NCBI GenBank assembly: GCA_014584695.1
Contig: JACTMI010000046.1
Location: 1 to 64,000 of the forward strand
Length of the DNA stretch: 64,000 bases
Source: Acidobacteriota bacterium
GTDB taxonomy: Bacteria; Acidobacteriota; Thermoanaerobaculia; Multivoradales; JAGPDF01
Direction of reading: 5' to 3'
Within the stretch, counting starts at the first letter, position 1. Each line of letters opens with the position of its first letter. Shown piece by piece: positions 26,831 to 36,695 of this stretch. Both the position numbers and the translations under genes were made by a program. The notes below the pieces were generated by a model. That model did no database searches. It was not told the DNA's origin and saw only the letters and a program-made list of their open reading frames with translations.

Positions 26831-28173
26831 AGCGGGTCCTGGTGCTCGGCGCCGGCCTGGTCGCCCGGCCCGCGCTGCGCTACTTCCTGCGTCACCCGGA
26901 GTACCGGATCGTGGTCGCCACGAGTCAGCCGGAGCGCGGCGAACAGCTGATGGGCGAGCATCCGCGCGGCCGCGTGATGCAGCTCGACGTGCGCGACCAC
27001 GCCGCGCTCGCGCCGCTCGTCGCCGAGGCCGACGCGGTGCTCTCGCTGCTGCCCGCCGAGCTCAACCCCGGCGTCGCGCGGGTGGCGATCGCCGAGCGCC
27101 GGCCACTGGTCAACACCTCCTACGCCAACGCCGACATGCGCGCGCTCGACGAGGAGGCGCGGCGCGAGGGCGTGCTGCTGCTGTGCGAGATGGGCTTCGA
27201 CCCGGGCTTCGACCACATGACCGCGGCGGCCACCGTGCGGCGGCTCCGTTTCGCCGGCGGCCGACTGACCGAGCTCGCCAGCGCCTGCGGCGGCTTTCCG
27301 GCGCAGGACGCCAACACCAACCCCTGGGGTTACAAGTTCGCCTGGCGACCGCAGGCGGTCATGATCGCGGGCCGTCGCCCGGCCCGCTATCTCGCCGACG
27401 CGACCGAGGTCACGATCGGCGAGGGGGAGGTCTTTCGCCACCACTGGCCGATCGTCGTCGACGGCCTCGGCGTCTTCGAGGTCTATCCGAACCGGGACGC
27501 GCTCGCCTATCGCGAGCCCTACGGCCTCGCCGACGTCCGCGCGATGTTCCGGGGCTCCCTGCGCTATCCCGGTTGGAGCGAGACGATGGACGCCGCTTTC
27601 CGGCTCGGCCTGTTCGAGCTCGCGCCGGAGGCGATCGCGGTGGGGACGACCTATCGCGACTTCGTTTCGCGTCGAGTCGACGGCGGCTCCGGCGGGCGCC
27701 TCGTCGAGCGGGTCGCCTCCTACCTCGGCGTCGATCCCGACTCGGAGATCCTCGCCCGGCTCGAGTGGGCGGGGCTCTTCTCCGACCGGCTCGTGCCGGA
27801 GCGCGAGGCGGCGCCGATCGAGGTGTTCGGCAACCGGTTGGCGAAGCTGATGGCCTACCAACCGGGGGAGCGCGACCTGGCGGTCCTGAAGCACGTCTTC
27901 ACGGTGGTCTTCCCCGACGGCAGTCGCGAGGAGGTGACGGCCCAGTTGGTCGAGCAGGGGGAGGCTTGGGGGGACACGGCGATGGCGCGCACCGTGTCGT
28001 TGACCGCGGCGATCGGCGTGCGCCTGATCCTCGAGAAGGGGGTCCAGGCGGTCGGCGTGCAGATTCCGACCCTGCGCGAGATCTTCGAGCCGGTCCTCCA
28101 GGAGCTCGCCGAGCTCGGCGTCGCCGTCGCCGAAACCCACGTGAGGTCGGTGCCAGGGCCGTTCTCGACCTGA
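26827..28173 (+). CDS. Saccharopine dehydrogenase (glutamate-forming) type
   Basis: A 448-residue saccharopine dehydrogenase-family protein: VLGAGLVARPALRYF (Rossmann), VLSLLPAELNPGVARVAI, LCEMGFDPGFDHMTA and ACGGFPAQDANTNPWGYKF. This matches the SDH half of AASS, which oxidises saccharopine to glutamate and 2-aminoadipate semialdehyde with NAD. Together with the upstream LKR it would start lysine catabolism through saccharopine. The ATG overlaps the LKR stop by 4 bases. Confidence 0.88.
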   Translation: MKRVLVLGAGLVARPALRYFLRHPEYRIVVATSQPERGEQLMGEHPRGRVMQLDVRDHAALAPLVAEADAVLSLLPAELNPGVARVAIAERRPLVNTSYANADMRALDEEARREGVLLLCEMGFDPGFDHMTAAATVRRLRFAGGRLTELASACGGFPAQDANTNPWGYKFAWRPQAVMIAGRRPARYLADATEVTIGEGEVFRHHWPIVVDGLGVFEVYPNRDALAYREPYGLADVRAMFRGSLRYPGWSETMDAAFRLGLFELAPEAIAVGTTYRDFVSRRVDGGSGGRLVERVASYLGVDPDSEILARLEWAGLFSDRLVPEREAAPIEVFGNRLAKLMAYQPGERDLAVLKHVFTVVFPDGSREEVTAQLVEQGEAWGDTAMARTVSLTAAIGVRLILEKGVQAVGVQIPTLREIFEPVLQELAELGVAVAETHVRSVPGPFST

Positions 28174-28184
28174 ACCCGGAAACC

Positions 28185-29045
28185 TCAGCGGCCGAAAGTC
28201 TCGCAGGCGTCCGGGTCGCCCGACTCGAGGCCGCGTCGCAGCCAGGCGACGCGCTGTTCGGAGGAGCCGTGAGTGAAGCTGTCGGGCTGGACGTAGCCCT
28301 TCGACAGCTTCTGCATCCGGTCGTCGCCGATGGCGGCCGCGGCGGTGAGCCCCTCCTCGACGTCGCCCGCCTCGAGCAGCTGGCGGTCGCGGTGCGCGTG
28401 GTGGGCCCAGACGCCGGCCAGGCAATCGGCCATCAGCTCCAGCCGGACCGAGTACTGGTTGGCCTCCGCCTGGCTGCGGACACGCTGCTGCGCGGCACTG
28501 ACCCGCTCGGTGTAGCCGAGCAGGTTCTGGACGTGGTGGCCGACCTCGTGGGCGATGACGTAGGCGGCGGCGAAGTCGCCGGGCGCCCCGAAGCGGCGGT
28601 CGAGCTCGGCGAAGAAACCGAGGTCGAGGTAGACGCGCCGGTCGGGCGGGCAGTAGAACGGGCCGACCGCCGCCGAGGCGAAACCGCAGGCGGACTCGAC
28701 CGCGCCGTCGAACAGCACCAGCGTGGGCGGCCGGTAGCTCGTCCCCGCGGCGGCGAACAGCTTGCCCCAGACCTGTTCGGTGTCGCCCAGCACCACGGCG
28801 GCGAACTGCCCGAGCTCGTCTTGCGGCGGTCCGGTGGGCGCCCCCGGCTCGACGGCCGCGGGGGGGCCCTGGAGGTTGCCGGCGACCTGGAGCAGCGCCA
28901 GCGGATCCTGGCCGGTCAGGTAGGCGAGGACGACGACCAGCAGGAGCCCCCCGCAGCCGAGGCCGGCCCCGCGCCCCATTCGGCCCGCCGGCCGGCCGCG
29001 GCGGTCCTCCACGTTCGCGCTGCCGCGCTGCTCTCGCCATCGCAC
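28185..29045 (-). CDS. Neutral zinc metallopeptidase (YpfJ family)
   Basis: A 286-residue protein with a basic N-terminus, one membrane helix (about residues 28-45) and a zinc peptidase domain of the YpfJ/KPN_00809 family. The HEVGHH motif at residues 166-171 supplies two zinc ligands and the catalytic Glu; CGFASAAVGPFYCPPDRRVYLD, ELMADCLAGVWAHHA and SFTHGSSEQRVAWLRRG are family markers. Substrate is unknown. The domain is probably periplasmic. It is divergent from the epoxide hydrolase-like gene. Confidence 0.92.
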   Translation of the reverse strand: MRWREQRGSANVEDRRGRPAGRMGRGAGLGCGGLLLVVVLAYLTGQDPLALLQVAGNLQGPPAAVEPGAPTGPPQDELGQFAAVVLGDTEQVWGKLFAAAGTSYRPPTLVLFDGAVESACGFASAAVGPFYCPPDRRVYLDLGFFAELDRRFGAPGDFAAAYVIAHEVGHHVQNLLGYTERVSAAQQRVRSQAEANQYSVRLELMADCLAGVWAHHAHRDRQLLEAGDVEEGLTAAAAIGDDRMQKLSKGYVQPDSFTHGSSEQRVAWLRRGLESGDPDACETFGR

Positions 29046-29069
29046 GAGTCACCTCCCTGTGGCCCCCGA

Positions 29070-29082
29070 CGTTCCGGGAACG
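29070..29082. promoter_or_regulatory. Short palindrome between divergent genes
   Basis: CGTTCC-G-GGAACG is a perfect 6-bp dyad in the 121-base divergent gap. It is a possible operator for one or both genes; there is no regulator gene next to it. Confidence 0.25.
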
Positions 29083-29166
29083 CCCAGCCGGGGTGAGGCT
29101 ATCGCGCTCCCCGACGCAGCGCGATGGTCTCCGGCGGGCGCTGCGCGTAAACTCGATCCACTCGCC

Positions 29167-30087
29167 GTGAGAGACCCGCGCCCCGCGCCCGCGCCCGGTT
29201 CGACCCTCGACGTGCCGGGGGTCACCACCCGCTTCGTCGAGCTGCCGCAGGTGCGCCTTCACGTCGCCGAGGCCGGACCGGCCGACGGCCGCCCGGTCGT
29301 CCTGCTCCACGGCTTCCCGGAGTTCTGGTGGGGGTGGCGACATCAGATGCCGGCGCTCGCCGCCGCCGGCTACCGGGTGGTGGCGCCCGACCAGCGCGGC
29401 TACCACCTCTCGGACAAGCCGCGCGGCCTCTCGGCCTACTCGCTCGACCGGCTGGCCGAGGACGTCGTCGCCCTGTTCGATCACCTCGGGGTCGAACGCG
29501 CGCCGCTTGGCGGTCACGACTGGGGGGCGGCGGTCGCCTGGTGGACGGCGATCCGGTTCCCGCAGCGGGTCGAGCGCCTGGCGATCCTGAACGTGCCCCA
29601 CCCGGCGGTGCTCCGGCGCGCGCTCTGGACCGACGCCGAGCAGCGCCGCAAGAGCCGCTACATGGCGTACTTCCAACTCCCCTGGCTGCCCGAGCGCAAG
29701 CTCGCCGCCGACGGCTACCGGGCCTTTCGCGCCATCTTCCGCAGGAGCAGCCGGCCGGGGGTGTTCCGCGACGCCGATCTCGACCGCTACGCCGCGGCGG
29801 CGGCTTGCCCGGGGGCGCTCACCGGCATGCTGGCCTGGTATCGCGCGGCGCTGCGCCGGCCGCCGCGGCGGCCGGCTTCGCTGCGGGTCGAGCCACCGGT
29901 GCTGATGCTCTGGGGGCTCGAGGACGTGGCGCTCGGACCGGCGCTCGTCGACCCGTCGGCGGCGTTCTGCCGCGAGGTCGAAGTGGTCCGCTTCCCGGAG
30001 TCCGGGCACTGGGTGCTGCACGACGAGCCGGCGGCGGTCAACGAGCGGCTGCTCGCCTTCCTCGCCCGGCCCGCGGCGGTCAGTTGA
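29167..30087 (+). CDS. Alpha/beta hydrolase, epoxide hydrolase-like
   Basis: A 306-residue alpha/beta hydrolase. HGFPEFWWGWRHQ is the oxyanion loop typical of soluble epoxide hydrolases, GGHDWGAAVAW carries the Asp nucleophile (in place of Ser), and SGHWVLHDEP carries the catalytic His. The Asp nucleophile and FPEFW motif favour epoxide hydrolase or the related haloalkane dehalogenase group. The GTG at 29167 was chosen because the N-terminal sequence looks genuine only after it; the longer 29059 start has no ribosome binding site. The last 8 bases overlap the convergent CBS gene. Confidence 0.85.
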   Translation: MRDPRPAPAPGSTLDVPGVTTRFVELPQVRLHVAEAGPADGRPVVLLHGFPEFWWGWRHQMPALAAAGYRVVAPDQRGYHLSDKPRGLSAYSLDRLAEDVVALFDHLGVERAPLGGHDWGAAVAWWTAIRFPQRVERLAILNVPHPAVLRRALWTDAEQRRKSRYMAYFQLPWLPERKLAADGYRAFRAIFRRSSRPGVFRDADLDRYAAAAACPGALTGMLAWYRAALRRPPRRPASLRVEPPVLMLWGLEDVALGPALVDPSAAFCREVEVVRFPESGHWVLHDEPAAVNERLLAFLARPAAVS

Positions 30088-30562
30088 CCGCTTCGTCGAC
30101 CAGCAGGCCGAGCAGGTCGGTGGTCGAGACGATGCCGACGATCTTGCGCCCGCGGGTCACCAGCACGCGATGGATGCGGGCGTCGATCATCGAGCGCGCG
30201 ACCTCGGAGACCGGCGTTTCCTCGTCGACCGAGAAGATCGCCGGGTTCATCAGCTCGCGCACGGACGGCCCTTCGGTCTCGAGGCGCAGCCCGTGGAGCT
30301 CGTCGAGCGAGGCCTTCTCCTCCCAGCCGCGCACCCAGTAGTCCGGGTCGGAGCGGTCGGGGACCAGCCGCCCCTCGCCGGCCTCGGCGCGCGCCAGGTC
30401 GGAGAGCGAGACCACGCCCACGACGTGCCCTTCGGCGTCGACCACGGGCGCGCCGGAGATCTCGTGCTCGGTCAAGAACTCCGAGAGCTGCCGGGCCGAC
30501 CAGTCCTCGGAGACGGTCAGGATCTCCTCGTTCATCAGGTCGCGAGCGACGAGTTGGCGCAT
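30080..30562 (-). CDS. Tandem CBS-domain protein
   Basis: A 160-residue protein made of two CBS motifs: MRQLVARDLMNEEILTV with HEISGAPVVDAEGHVVGVVSL, and VRELMNPAIFSV with ARIHRVLVTRGRKIVGIVST. CBS pairs bind adenine nucleotides and usually regulate a partner protein; no partner is fused here. The ATG at 30560-30562 has a perfect GGAGG 5-8 bases upstream, so the longer open frame to 30745 was not used. A GCTACGATG promoter word lies upstream. Confidence 0.9.
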   Translation of the reverse strand: MRQLVARDLMNEEILTVSEDWSARQLSEFLTEHEISGAPVVDAEGHVVGVVSLSDLARAEAGEGRLVPDRSDPDYWVRGWEEKASLDELHGLRLETEGPSVRELMNPAIFSVDEETPVSEVARSMIDARIHRVLVTRGRKIVGIVSTTDLLGLLVDEAVN

Positions 30563-30585
30563 GGCGAGACCTCCTTCGCGGAGCC

Positions 30586-30591
30586 ATCGTA
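30586..30591 (-). promoter_or_regulatory. Candidate extended -10 (GCTACGAT) for the CBS gene
   Basis: On the minus strand TACGAT preceded by GC is about 25 bases from the ATG, with the Shine-Dalgarno between. The same nonamer occurs before the thiolase gene. Confidence 0.4.
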
Positions 30592-30653
30592 GCCCCGTTC
30601 GCGAATCGGCGGACCCCCCCGCCGGGGCGGGGCGCTCCGGCGCACGATGGGCA

Positions 30654-33600
30654 TCAGCGGCGCGCGCCGATCTCGACCCGCTCGCCGCTCGAGTAGCCCG
30701 TGAACTCGGGCGCGTACATCGACTGCAGCTCGGCCGGCGCGGCACGGAAGGTGCCGGCGGTGGCGGCGCGCAAGCGGTGCTTGAGCGTGTACTCGCCCTG
30801 CGGAAGCCACTCGAAGAAAAAGTTGGTGCCGCTGTCGCGGATCTCCTGGTAGGCGGCGAGCCCCGTCTGGTAGCGCCAGCCGGAGGCGGTTTCGGCCGGC
30901 TCGAAGCCCGCCGGCCGCGGGTCGCGCAAGTGGATGTACTCGGCCGCCGCGCGCGCCGTGATCGAGAGCTGGACCTCGAGCTCGTCGCCGACGGCGATCG
31001 TCGCCCCCGCGGCGAGCGGCACCAGGACGGTCTCGTCTCCCACCCGCTCGCGCCGGAAGTAGCGGCGCTCGACGCGGAAAAGGTCGCCGCGCGCCTCCTC
31101 GGGCAGCTGCTCGGTCGAGAAATGCCAGGTCGCCGAGACGAAGGCGAGCCCCGGCGTCTGCTTCGAGGCGACCACGGTCGAGGCGCTCGCGTCGAGCTTG
31201 GCGCCCGGGATCACGAGCTGGTTCTTCTTGCCGGTGAAGCGGTCGGGCGCGAAGACGAAGGTGGTCGTCTGGTGCGCGGCCGCGACCGTCACCGCCTCGC
31301 GCACCGCGAGCTGGCCGGTCGCTTTCAGGTACTTCGCGAGCGAGTAGAGGACTTCGGCGGTCGCGCGCGTCGACTTCCAGTGGTTGAGCTTCTTGTTGAG
31401 GAAGATCCACTGCACCAGCCCGGGCAGGCGCGGGTCCTCGGGCTCGATCTCCTGGAGCGCGCGGATCGCCCAGGCGTGGGTCTCGATGGTGTCGTTGTAC
31501 CAGAGCCAGCCGCGATCCTCGGGCGCCCAGAAGGTCCCCTCGTCGCGGCTCGTCTTGGCCGAGTCCATGACGCTCGCGAGCACCCGGCGCGCGTCGGCGC
31601 CGCGGCCGGCGCGCTCGAGCGTCATCGCCAGCATCAGCTTGAGCATCGGCGAGTGCTGCCGCCAGTGCTCGAACGAGAAGTCGAGCGCCTTCTTGCGCTC
31701 GGCGGCCGGAAAGAAGGCGCCCAGCCAGTCGGCGTCGGGATAGGAGGCGGCGACGTAGTTCAAGAAGGTGAGCGACTCCCAGCAGCAGTCGTTCTTCATC
31801 GCGTCACGGATCCACTTCTCGCGCGCTTCGCGGGCGAGGTACTCCCAGCCGCGGCGGACCATCGCCTCGGGCACCTCGACGTCGAACTCCCCGGCCTTGC
31901 CGAAGCCGTAAAGCAGGTAGAGCGTGATCCAGGGCGACGGCGGTCCGCCCGGGAACCAGGGGAAGGCGCCGGAGGGGAGCTGCGCCTCCTGGAGTTTCGC
32001 CAGCGCGGTCTGGCGCTGTGCCGCGACCACGCGTGGGTCGAGCACGCGCAGCAGCTCCGCCATGCCGAGCTCGCCGCCGCGCGAGGCGACGAGCCAGGGG
32101 GTCTCTTCGAGCGCCAGGCGCCGGTTGGGGTCGGCGCCGTCGAAGCGCTCGAACTGGGTGTCGCGCGTCGCGAGCTGGGCCGCCATCTCGCCGACCGCCG
32201 GGAAGCGCTGGTAGAGCGAGCCCAGGATGCCGGTCGAGAGGAACCGGTTGAGCGTCTGCTCGGTGCACTCGTAAGGGTAGTCGACGAGGTAGGGGAGCGC
32301 GTCGAGCATGCCGTAGAAGAGCTGGCCGTCGACGGTGACCACCATCTGCTCGTTCTCGCGCGTCGGGTCCGCGCGGCGCAGGTCGGCGAAGTCGAGCTCG
32401 CGCCGATCCTCGCCCTGAAGCGTCGCGAAGCGCGACTGCGCCAGGCGGACGCGCGCTGGCAGGATCGGCAGCGGCCGCAGCTCGCCGTCGGTGAAACCGC
32501 CGGCCCGCGCCTCGACCCGCACCGCCACCGGCCCGAGCCGCCGGGGCGTCGCCAGGCGAAAGGCGAGGTCGGCGCCCTGGCCCGGCTCGACGGCGAAGGG
32601 GCGGACGAGGTCCGCGGCGGCGAGGCCGAAGGCCGCCGCCAGGTCCTCCTGGCTCTCCGGGTCGTAGAGCGCGAGCCTGGCCTCGCCCGCGAGCCGGCGC
32701 TCGCCCGCGTTCTGCACCAGGACTTTGACCTCGGCGGCATCGCCCTCGCGCAGGAAGCGCGGCAGGTAGGGTCGGACCATCAGCTCCTTGACGCTCTCGG
32801 CCAGCCGCTCGCCGTAGCCCATCGCCAGATCGCGCGTCGCCGCCGCGGCCCAGACCTTCCAGGAGGTCACCGAGTCGGGGACTTGGAACTCGATCGCGAC
32901 CGAGCCGTCGGCGCCGGTCAGCAGGTGGGGCTCGAAGAAGGCGGTCTCGGCGAAGCTCGAGCGCAGCTCGACCGGCGCCGGCCCAGCTTCGCCGGTAACG
33001 GTGATCAGATCGGGCGCTTTCGCCGACACGCCTTGGTCCCTCGCTTCGTCGGAGGAAGACTTCGCGACCGGACTCGCCTGCGGTGCCGGCGGCGGCGCGC
33101 CGGCCATCGCCACCGCGCCGTCGGCGAGCACCGCGCCGCGGCGGAATCGCATGCCGGGGCCGCCGATGCCGTAGGGGTTGATCTCGACGAACGCGTCCGG
33201 GCTCGGCGCCTCGACCGCGGTGAAGCTGCGCCAGTCTTCCTCGTGCCGCCAGACGTTCCGGCCGACGCCGAGCGTCGACTGGAGCGCGCGGCCGAGGCCG
33301 AAGCTGGGGTAGAGCGACGAGGCGAGCGGCACGCCGAACGGGCGCAGGGCATCGAGGCTGCGGTCGTACATCGAGGCGACGAGCTCCGCGGCGCCGGCGC
33401 CGAGCGGGCGGCCGCGGTGGTCCTCGACCGTCACCGTGAAGCGCTCGCGGCTGCCCGGGCGCAGCCTGTCGCGGAAGGTCGAGAAGGTGACCTCGAGCCC
33501 CTTGTCGTCCCAGGGCACGGCGAGCTGGGCGGTGTCGGAAATCAGCTGGTGGTCGGCGACCAGGCTCGCGCGGACGGCGAAGCCGCCCCGGTCTTCGCTC

Positions 33601-36600
33601 GTCACCGGGATCTCGATCCAGGCGCCGTCGCGGCCGGCGGTGAGGGTCCAGCGCGACTGGAGCACCTCGCCGCGCATCCGCTCGACGTAGAGGGTCTGGC
33701 CGGGGCGACCCGAATGCACCCAGAGCCGGGCGGTGCCGCCGGGGAGCACGCGATCGTTCTCGAAGCGGAGCGCGAGCGGCACGGCGAGCGGCGTCGTCGC
33801 GCCCGCCACCACGAAGTCGGTCGCCATCTCGAAGCGCTCGCCGAAGCGGTCCTTCGTCTCGTAGCGGATCCGGTAGGCGCCGGGCGCCAGGCGGCCCAGG
33901 GCGAGGGTGGCGCGGCCGTCGGCGCCGTGGCGCGCGACGCCGCGCGCGACCTCGCGGCCGTCGGCGAAGCTCGCCAGCAGCTCGCCGAGCGCCGGCGCGG
34001 CGCCCCAGCGCGGGCGCAGGCGATCGCCGGGCGTCTGGTAGCGCTCGTCGGCAGGCGTCCTGTCCTCGCGCTCCGGCAGCTCCGCCGGCAGCGGCGCGGC
34101 GGCCGGTTGGGCGATCTCGAGCAGCCGCCAGCTCCCCTCGCCCGCGCGCGCGCCGCCGTCGAGGTCAGTGCGTTCGAGCGCGAGCTCGACCGGGCGCGCG
34201 GCGAGCTGGAAGTCGGCGGCGCCGGCGAGCTTCGTTTCGACGCCCACCCAGCCCAGCCGGAGCGCGCGCGTGCCGCCGCGGGTCTCGCCGCCGTCGTCGG
34301 TGACTTCCGCGGTCGTCCGGTAGAGATAGGTCGCGCCGGCCGCCTTGTCGCGCTCGTCGGCCTCGGGGGTGAAGGGGATCTCGAAGCGGCCCGCGGCGTC
34401 GAGCGAGGTGGTGCCGGAGGCGATCAGCCGCGACCGCTCGTCGAGGAGGTGCCCCCAGCCCCAGAGGCGCCACCAGGGGCGCTGCACCATCCGCTCGACC
34501 CGCCAGGCGACCCGGCCGGAGGTGACCGGCAGACCGAAGTAGTAGCGGGCCTCGCCGGCGAGCTTGGCCGGGCGGTTGAGGCGCGGCTCCTCGGCCGGCC
34601 GCTCGAGCGTCACTTCGAAGGTCGGCCGCTTGTACTCCTCGACCCCGATCGAGGCCGAGCCCGCGGGGGTGACGACCAGCGTCCAGTTGCCGAGCAGGCG
34701 GCCGGCCGGCACCGCGAACGCGCCGGAGAACGAACCGAAGGCATTGGCCGCGCCGCTCGCTTCGGCGACCCGCTCGCCGTTCGGATCGACCAGCGCCACC
34801 GTCACCGCGGCCCGCGGCGTCAGCGCGAGGCGCCCCTGGTCGGCGCGGCCGGCGAAGGTGAGCACCTTGAAGTGGACGGTCTGGCCCGGCCGGTAGAGGC
34901 TGCGATCGGTGAAGACCAGGCTGCGCGCGGTGTCGAGCGCTCCGCCCGGAGCGCGCCACCAGCCCGGCAGGTCGGTGAGCGCGAGGTCGTCGCCGCGGCG
35001 AGCCAGCACGAACTCCTGCCCGGCGCGTTGGGGATCGGCGGCGAGCTGCGCCAGCCCGTCGGCCCCGGTGGCGACGCGCGTCCGCTCGCGCGGGGCGCTG
35101 CGCCAGTCGTAGCGGTAGGCGACCAGCTCGACGCCGGCGAGCGGCGCGCCCGTCGCCCCGTCGACCGCGCGGAACCAGGTCTCCGGCCCCGGCTCGGAGG
35201 TCAGCACGAGATCGGAGAGGACGAAGGCGACCGCTTGCAGGCGGTTGTCGCCGCGCGCGAAGTCGGCGCGGGCCGAGGCGACCAGCAGGTAGGCGCCCTT
35301 GGCCTCGAGCGGCGGCACCGCGTAGGTGCGATGGCGGCGGTAGTCGGGGGTGGCCGGCAGCTGGACCGTCCAGCTCGCGGCCGGCGCGCCGCCCCGCAGG
35401 TAGGCGTCGATCTCCTTGTCGCCGGCCGGGAAGAGGCCGCGGAACTCGGCGCGGGCGAGCTGGCGCTCGACGTCGATCCGGTAAGCGCGCAAGTGGAGGC
35501 GCTCGAGGTTCGAATGAGTGACGAGGAGCGAGCGGCGCTCGCGGCCGTCGACCGCCATCGTCTCGAGGTCGAACGAGGGGGCCTCGATCTGCTCGCGGAT
35601 CCGCCGGCAGGAGCGGCCGCCGTAGCTCCTCGGGTAGGCCTCCTCGCCGGCGCGCGCGATCCGGCGCGCTTCGATCAGAGCGTCCGGGGCCTCGCCGCCG
35701 CGCACCAGCTCGGCGAGCTCGGCCTGGCCGACCGCCCACCAGGGGTCCTTCCTGAACGCGGGGAGTGTCCGCTCGAGCTCGGCGCGGACCGCGACGCGGT
35801 CTTCGTCCCCACCGAGCGCGCCCCCGATGAGACGGAGCCGCTCGAGCTTCGCCTCGAGCTCGGCCCCCCGTTCGTCCCGCTCGCGATGCCAGCGCTCCAG
35901 GTCGCCCAGGACCGCCGCCGCGCGCAGGAGCGGATGGAGCGCCGGATCGCCGAGCGCCGCTTCGGTGACCTCTCCCGCGCCGGCCAGCAGCGCCGCGCGG
36001 TCGAGCCGCCAAGTCTCCCCCTCGGCCGGCGACCAGCGCGAGCTGTCGGCGAGCTCCTGGGCGAACAGGTAGGAGACGGCGTCGCGCAGCGTCGGGCGGA
36101 TCCCGCTGGGGTAGCTGTTGGCGGTCAGGTACTCGAAGTCGGCGACCGCGACGCGGCCGAGCTCTTCGCGCGCGGTGAACACCCGCGCCAGCTGGCGGCG
36201 CGATTCGGCGGCGATCTGCTCGGCGGTCCACAGCTTCAGGTCGAGCCGCTCGTCGCTCGCCACCCGCTCGCGCCGGCCGATCTCCCAGGCGTAGGCGCGC
36301 TGGTACTCGGCGAGCGCGCGCGCGAGGTAGAGGCGGACCGCGGCGTCGGCGCGCGGCGCGGTGGGCCAGGCGGCGGCGGCGAGCTGCTCGACCGCGGTCT
36401 CGTAGCCGCCGAGGGCGATCCGCGCCTGCGCGCGGCGGACGAGCGCGCGCGCCCAGTCGGCGTCGGCGTCGGCGGCGCGCGCGCGCTCCACCAGGTCGTC
36501 GAGCAGCGTCGAGGCCGCCTCGAGCTGCTGGTCCGCGATCCGCCGCTCGACCTGCTTCCACTCCGCGGCGCCCGGCGGGCCGTCGGGCTTCACGGCCTCC

Positions 36601-36695
36601 GCCCCCGAGCAGGCCGACGCGAGGGCGGCGCAGAGAGCGATGGCCGTTGACCAGGCCGAGATGGTCCGGGGGCGTTGCGGCGGCGGGCTGGGCAT
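30654..36695 (-). CDS. Bacterial alpha-2-macroglobulin with thioester motif
   Basis: A 2013-residue exported protein. It begins with a signal sequence ending near ALASACSG, possibly a lipoprotein signal but with Ala at the usual Leu position. Macroglobulin-fold domains follow (LVFTDRSLYRPGQTVHFKVLTF is the standard MG-domain lead). The thioester motif Cys-Thr-Glu-Gln starts at Cys1477 (YECTEQTLNRF). A helical thioester-domain toroid follows, with WLWYNDTIETHAWAIRAL. Such proteins are thought to trap proteases in the periplasm. In E. coli the relative is next to PBP1C; here no such gene is adjacent. The ATG at 36693-36695 follows a GGAG, so the longer frame to 36797 was rejected. Confidence 0.92.
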   Translation of the reverse strand: MPSPPPQRPRTISAWSTAIALCAALASACSGAEAVKPDGPPGAAEWKQVERRIADQQLEAASTLLDDLVERARAADADADWARALVRRAQARIALGGYETAVEQLAAAAWPTAPRADAAVRLYLARALAEYQRAYAWEIGRRERVASDERLDLKLWTAEQIAAESRRQLARVFTAREELGRVAVADFEYLTANSYPSGIRPTLRDAVSYLFAQELADSSRWSPAEGETWRLDRAALLAGAGEVTEAALGDPALHPLLRAAAVLGDLERWHRERDERGAELEAKLERLRLIGGALGGDEDRVAVRAELERTLPAFRKDPWWAVGQAELAELVRGGEAPDALIEARRIARAGEEAYPRSYGGRSCRRIREQIEAPSFDLETMAVDGRERRSLLVTHSNLERLHLRAYRIDVERQLARAEFRGLFPAGDKEIDAYLRGGAPAASWTVQLPATPDYRRHRTYAVPPLEAKGAYLLVASARADFARGDNRLQAVAFVLSDLVLTSEPGPETWFRAVDGATGAPLAGVELVAYRYDWRSAPRERTRVATGADGLAQLAADPQRAGQEFVLARRGDDLALTDLPGWWRAPGGALDTARSLVFTDRSLYRPGQTVHFKVLTFAGRADQGRLALTPRAAVTVALVDPNGERVAEASGAANAFGSFSGAFAVPAGRLLGNWTLVVTPAGSASIGVEEYKRPTFEVTLERPAEEPRLNRPAKLAGEARYYFGLPVTSGRVAWRVERMVQRPWWRLWGWGHLLDERSRLIASGTTSLDAAGRFEIPFTPEADERDKAAGATYLYRTTAEVTDDGGETRGGTRALRLGWVGVETKLAGAADFQLAARPVELALERTDLDGGARAGEGSWRLLEIAQPAAAPLPAELPEREDRTPADERYQTPGDRLRPRWGAAPALGELLASFADGREVARGVARHGADGRATLALGRLAPGAYRIRYETKDRFGERFEMATDFVVAGATTPLAVPLALRFENDRVLPGGTARLWVHSGRPGQTLYVERMRGEVLQSRWTLTAGRDGAWIEIPVTSEDRGGFAVRASLVADHQLISDTAQLAVPWDDKGLEVTFSTFRDRLRPGSRERFTVTVEDHRGRPLGAGAAELVASMYDRSLDALRPFGVPLASSLYPSFGLGRALQSTLGVGRNVWRHEEDWRSFTAVEAPSPDAFVEINPYGIGGPGMRFRRGAVLADGAVAMAGAPPPAPQASPVAKSSSDEARDQGVSAKAPDLITVTGEAGPAPVELRSSFAETAFFEPHLLTGADGSVAIEFQVPDSVTSWKVWAAAATRDLAMGYGERLAESVKELMVRPYLPRFLREGDAAEVKVLVQNAGERRLAGEARLALYDPESQEDLAAAFGLAAADLVRPFAVEPGQGADLAFRLATPRRLGPVAVRVEARAGGFTDGELRPLPILPARVRLAQSRFATLQGEDRRELDFADLRRADPTRENEQMVVTVDGQLFYGMLDALPYLVDYPYECTEQTLNRFLSTGILGSLYQRFPAVGEMAAQLATRDTQFERFDGADPNRRLALEETPWLVASRGGELGMAELLRVLDPRVVAAQRQTALAKLQEAQLPSGAFPWFPGGPPSPWITLYLLYGFGKAGEFDVEVPEAMVRRGWEYLAREAREKWIRDAMKNDCCWESLTFLNYVAASYPDADWLGAFFPAAERKKALDFSFEHWRQHSPMLKLMLAMTLERAGRGADARRVLASVMDSAKTSRDEGTFWAPEDRGWLWYNDTIETHAWAIRALQEIEPEDPRLPGLVQWIFLNKKLNHWKSTRATAEVLYSLAKYLKATGQLAVREAVTVAAAHQTTTFVFAPDRFTGKKNQLVIPGAKLDASASTVVASKQTPGLAFVSATWHFSTEQLPEEARGDLFRVERRYFRRERVGDETVLVPLAAGATIAVGDELEVQLSITARAAAEYIHLRDPRPAGFEPAETASGWRYQTGLAAYQEIRDSGTNFFFEWLPQGEYTLKHRLRAATAGTFRAAPAELQSMYAPEFTGYSSGERVEIGARR

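Noticed and set aside
30561-36650. A 2029-codon plus-strand frame.
   Set aside because: It is antisense to the alpha-2-macroglobulin gene, low complexity, and has no domain signature.
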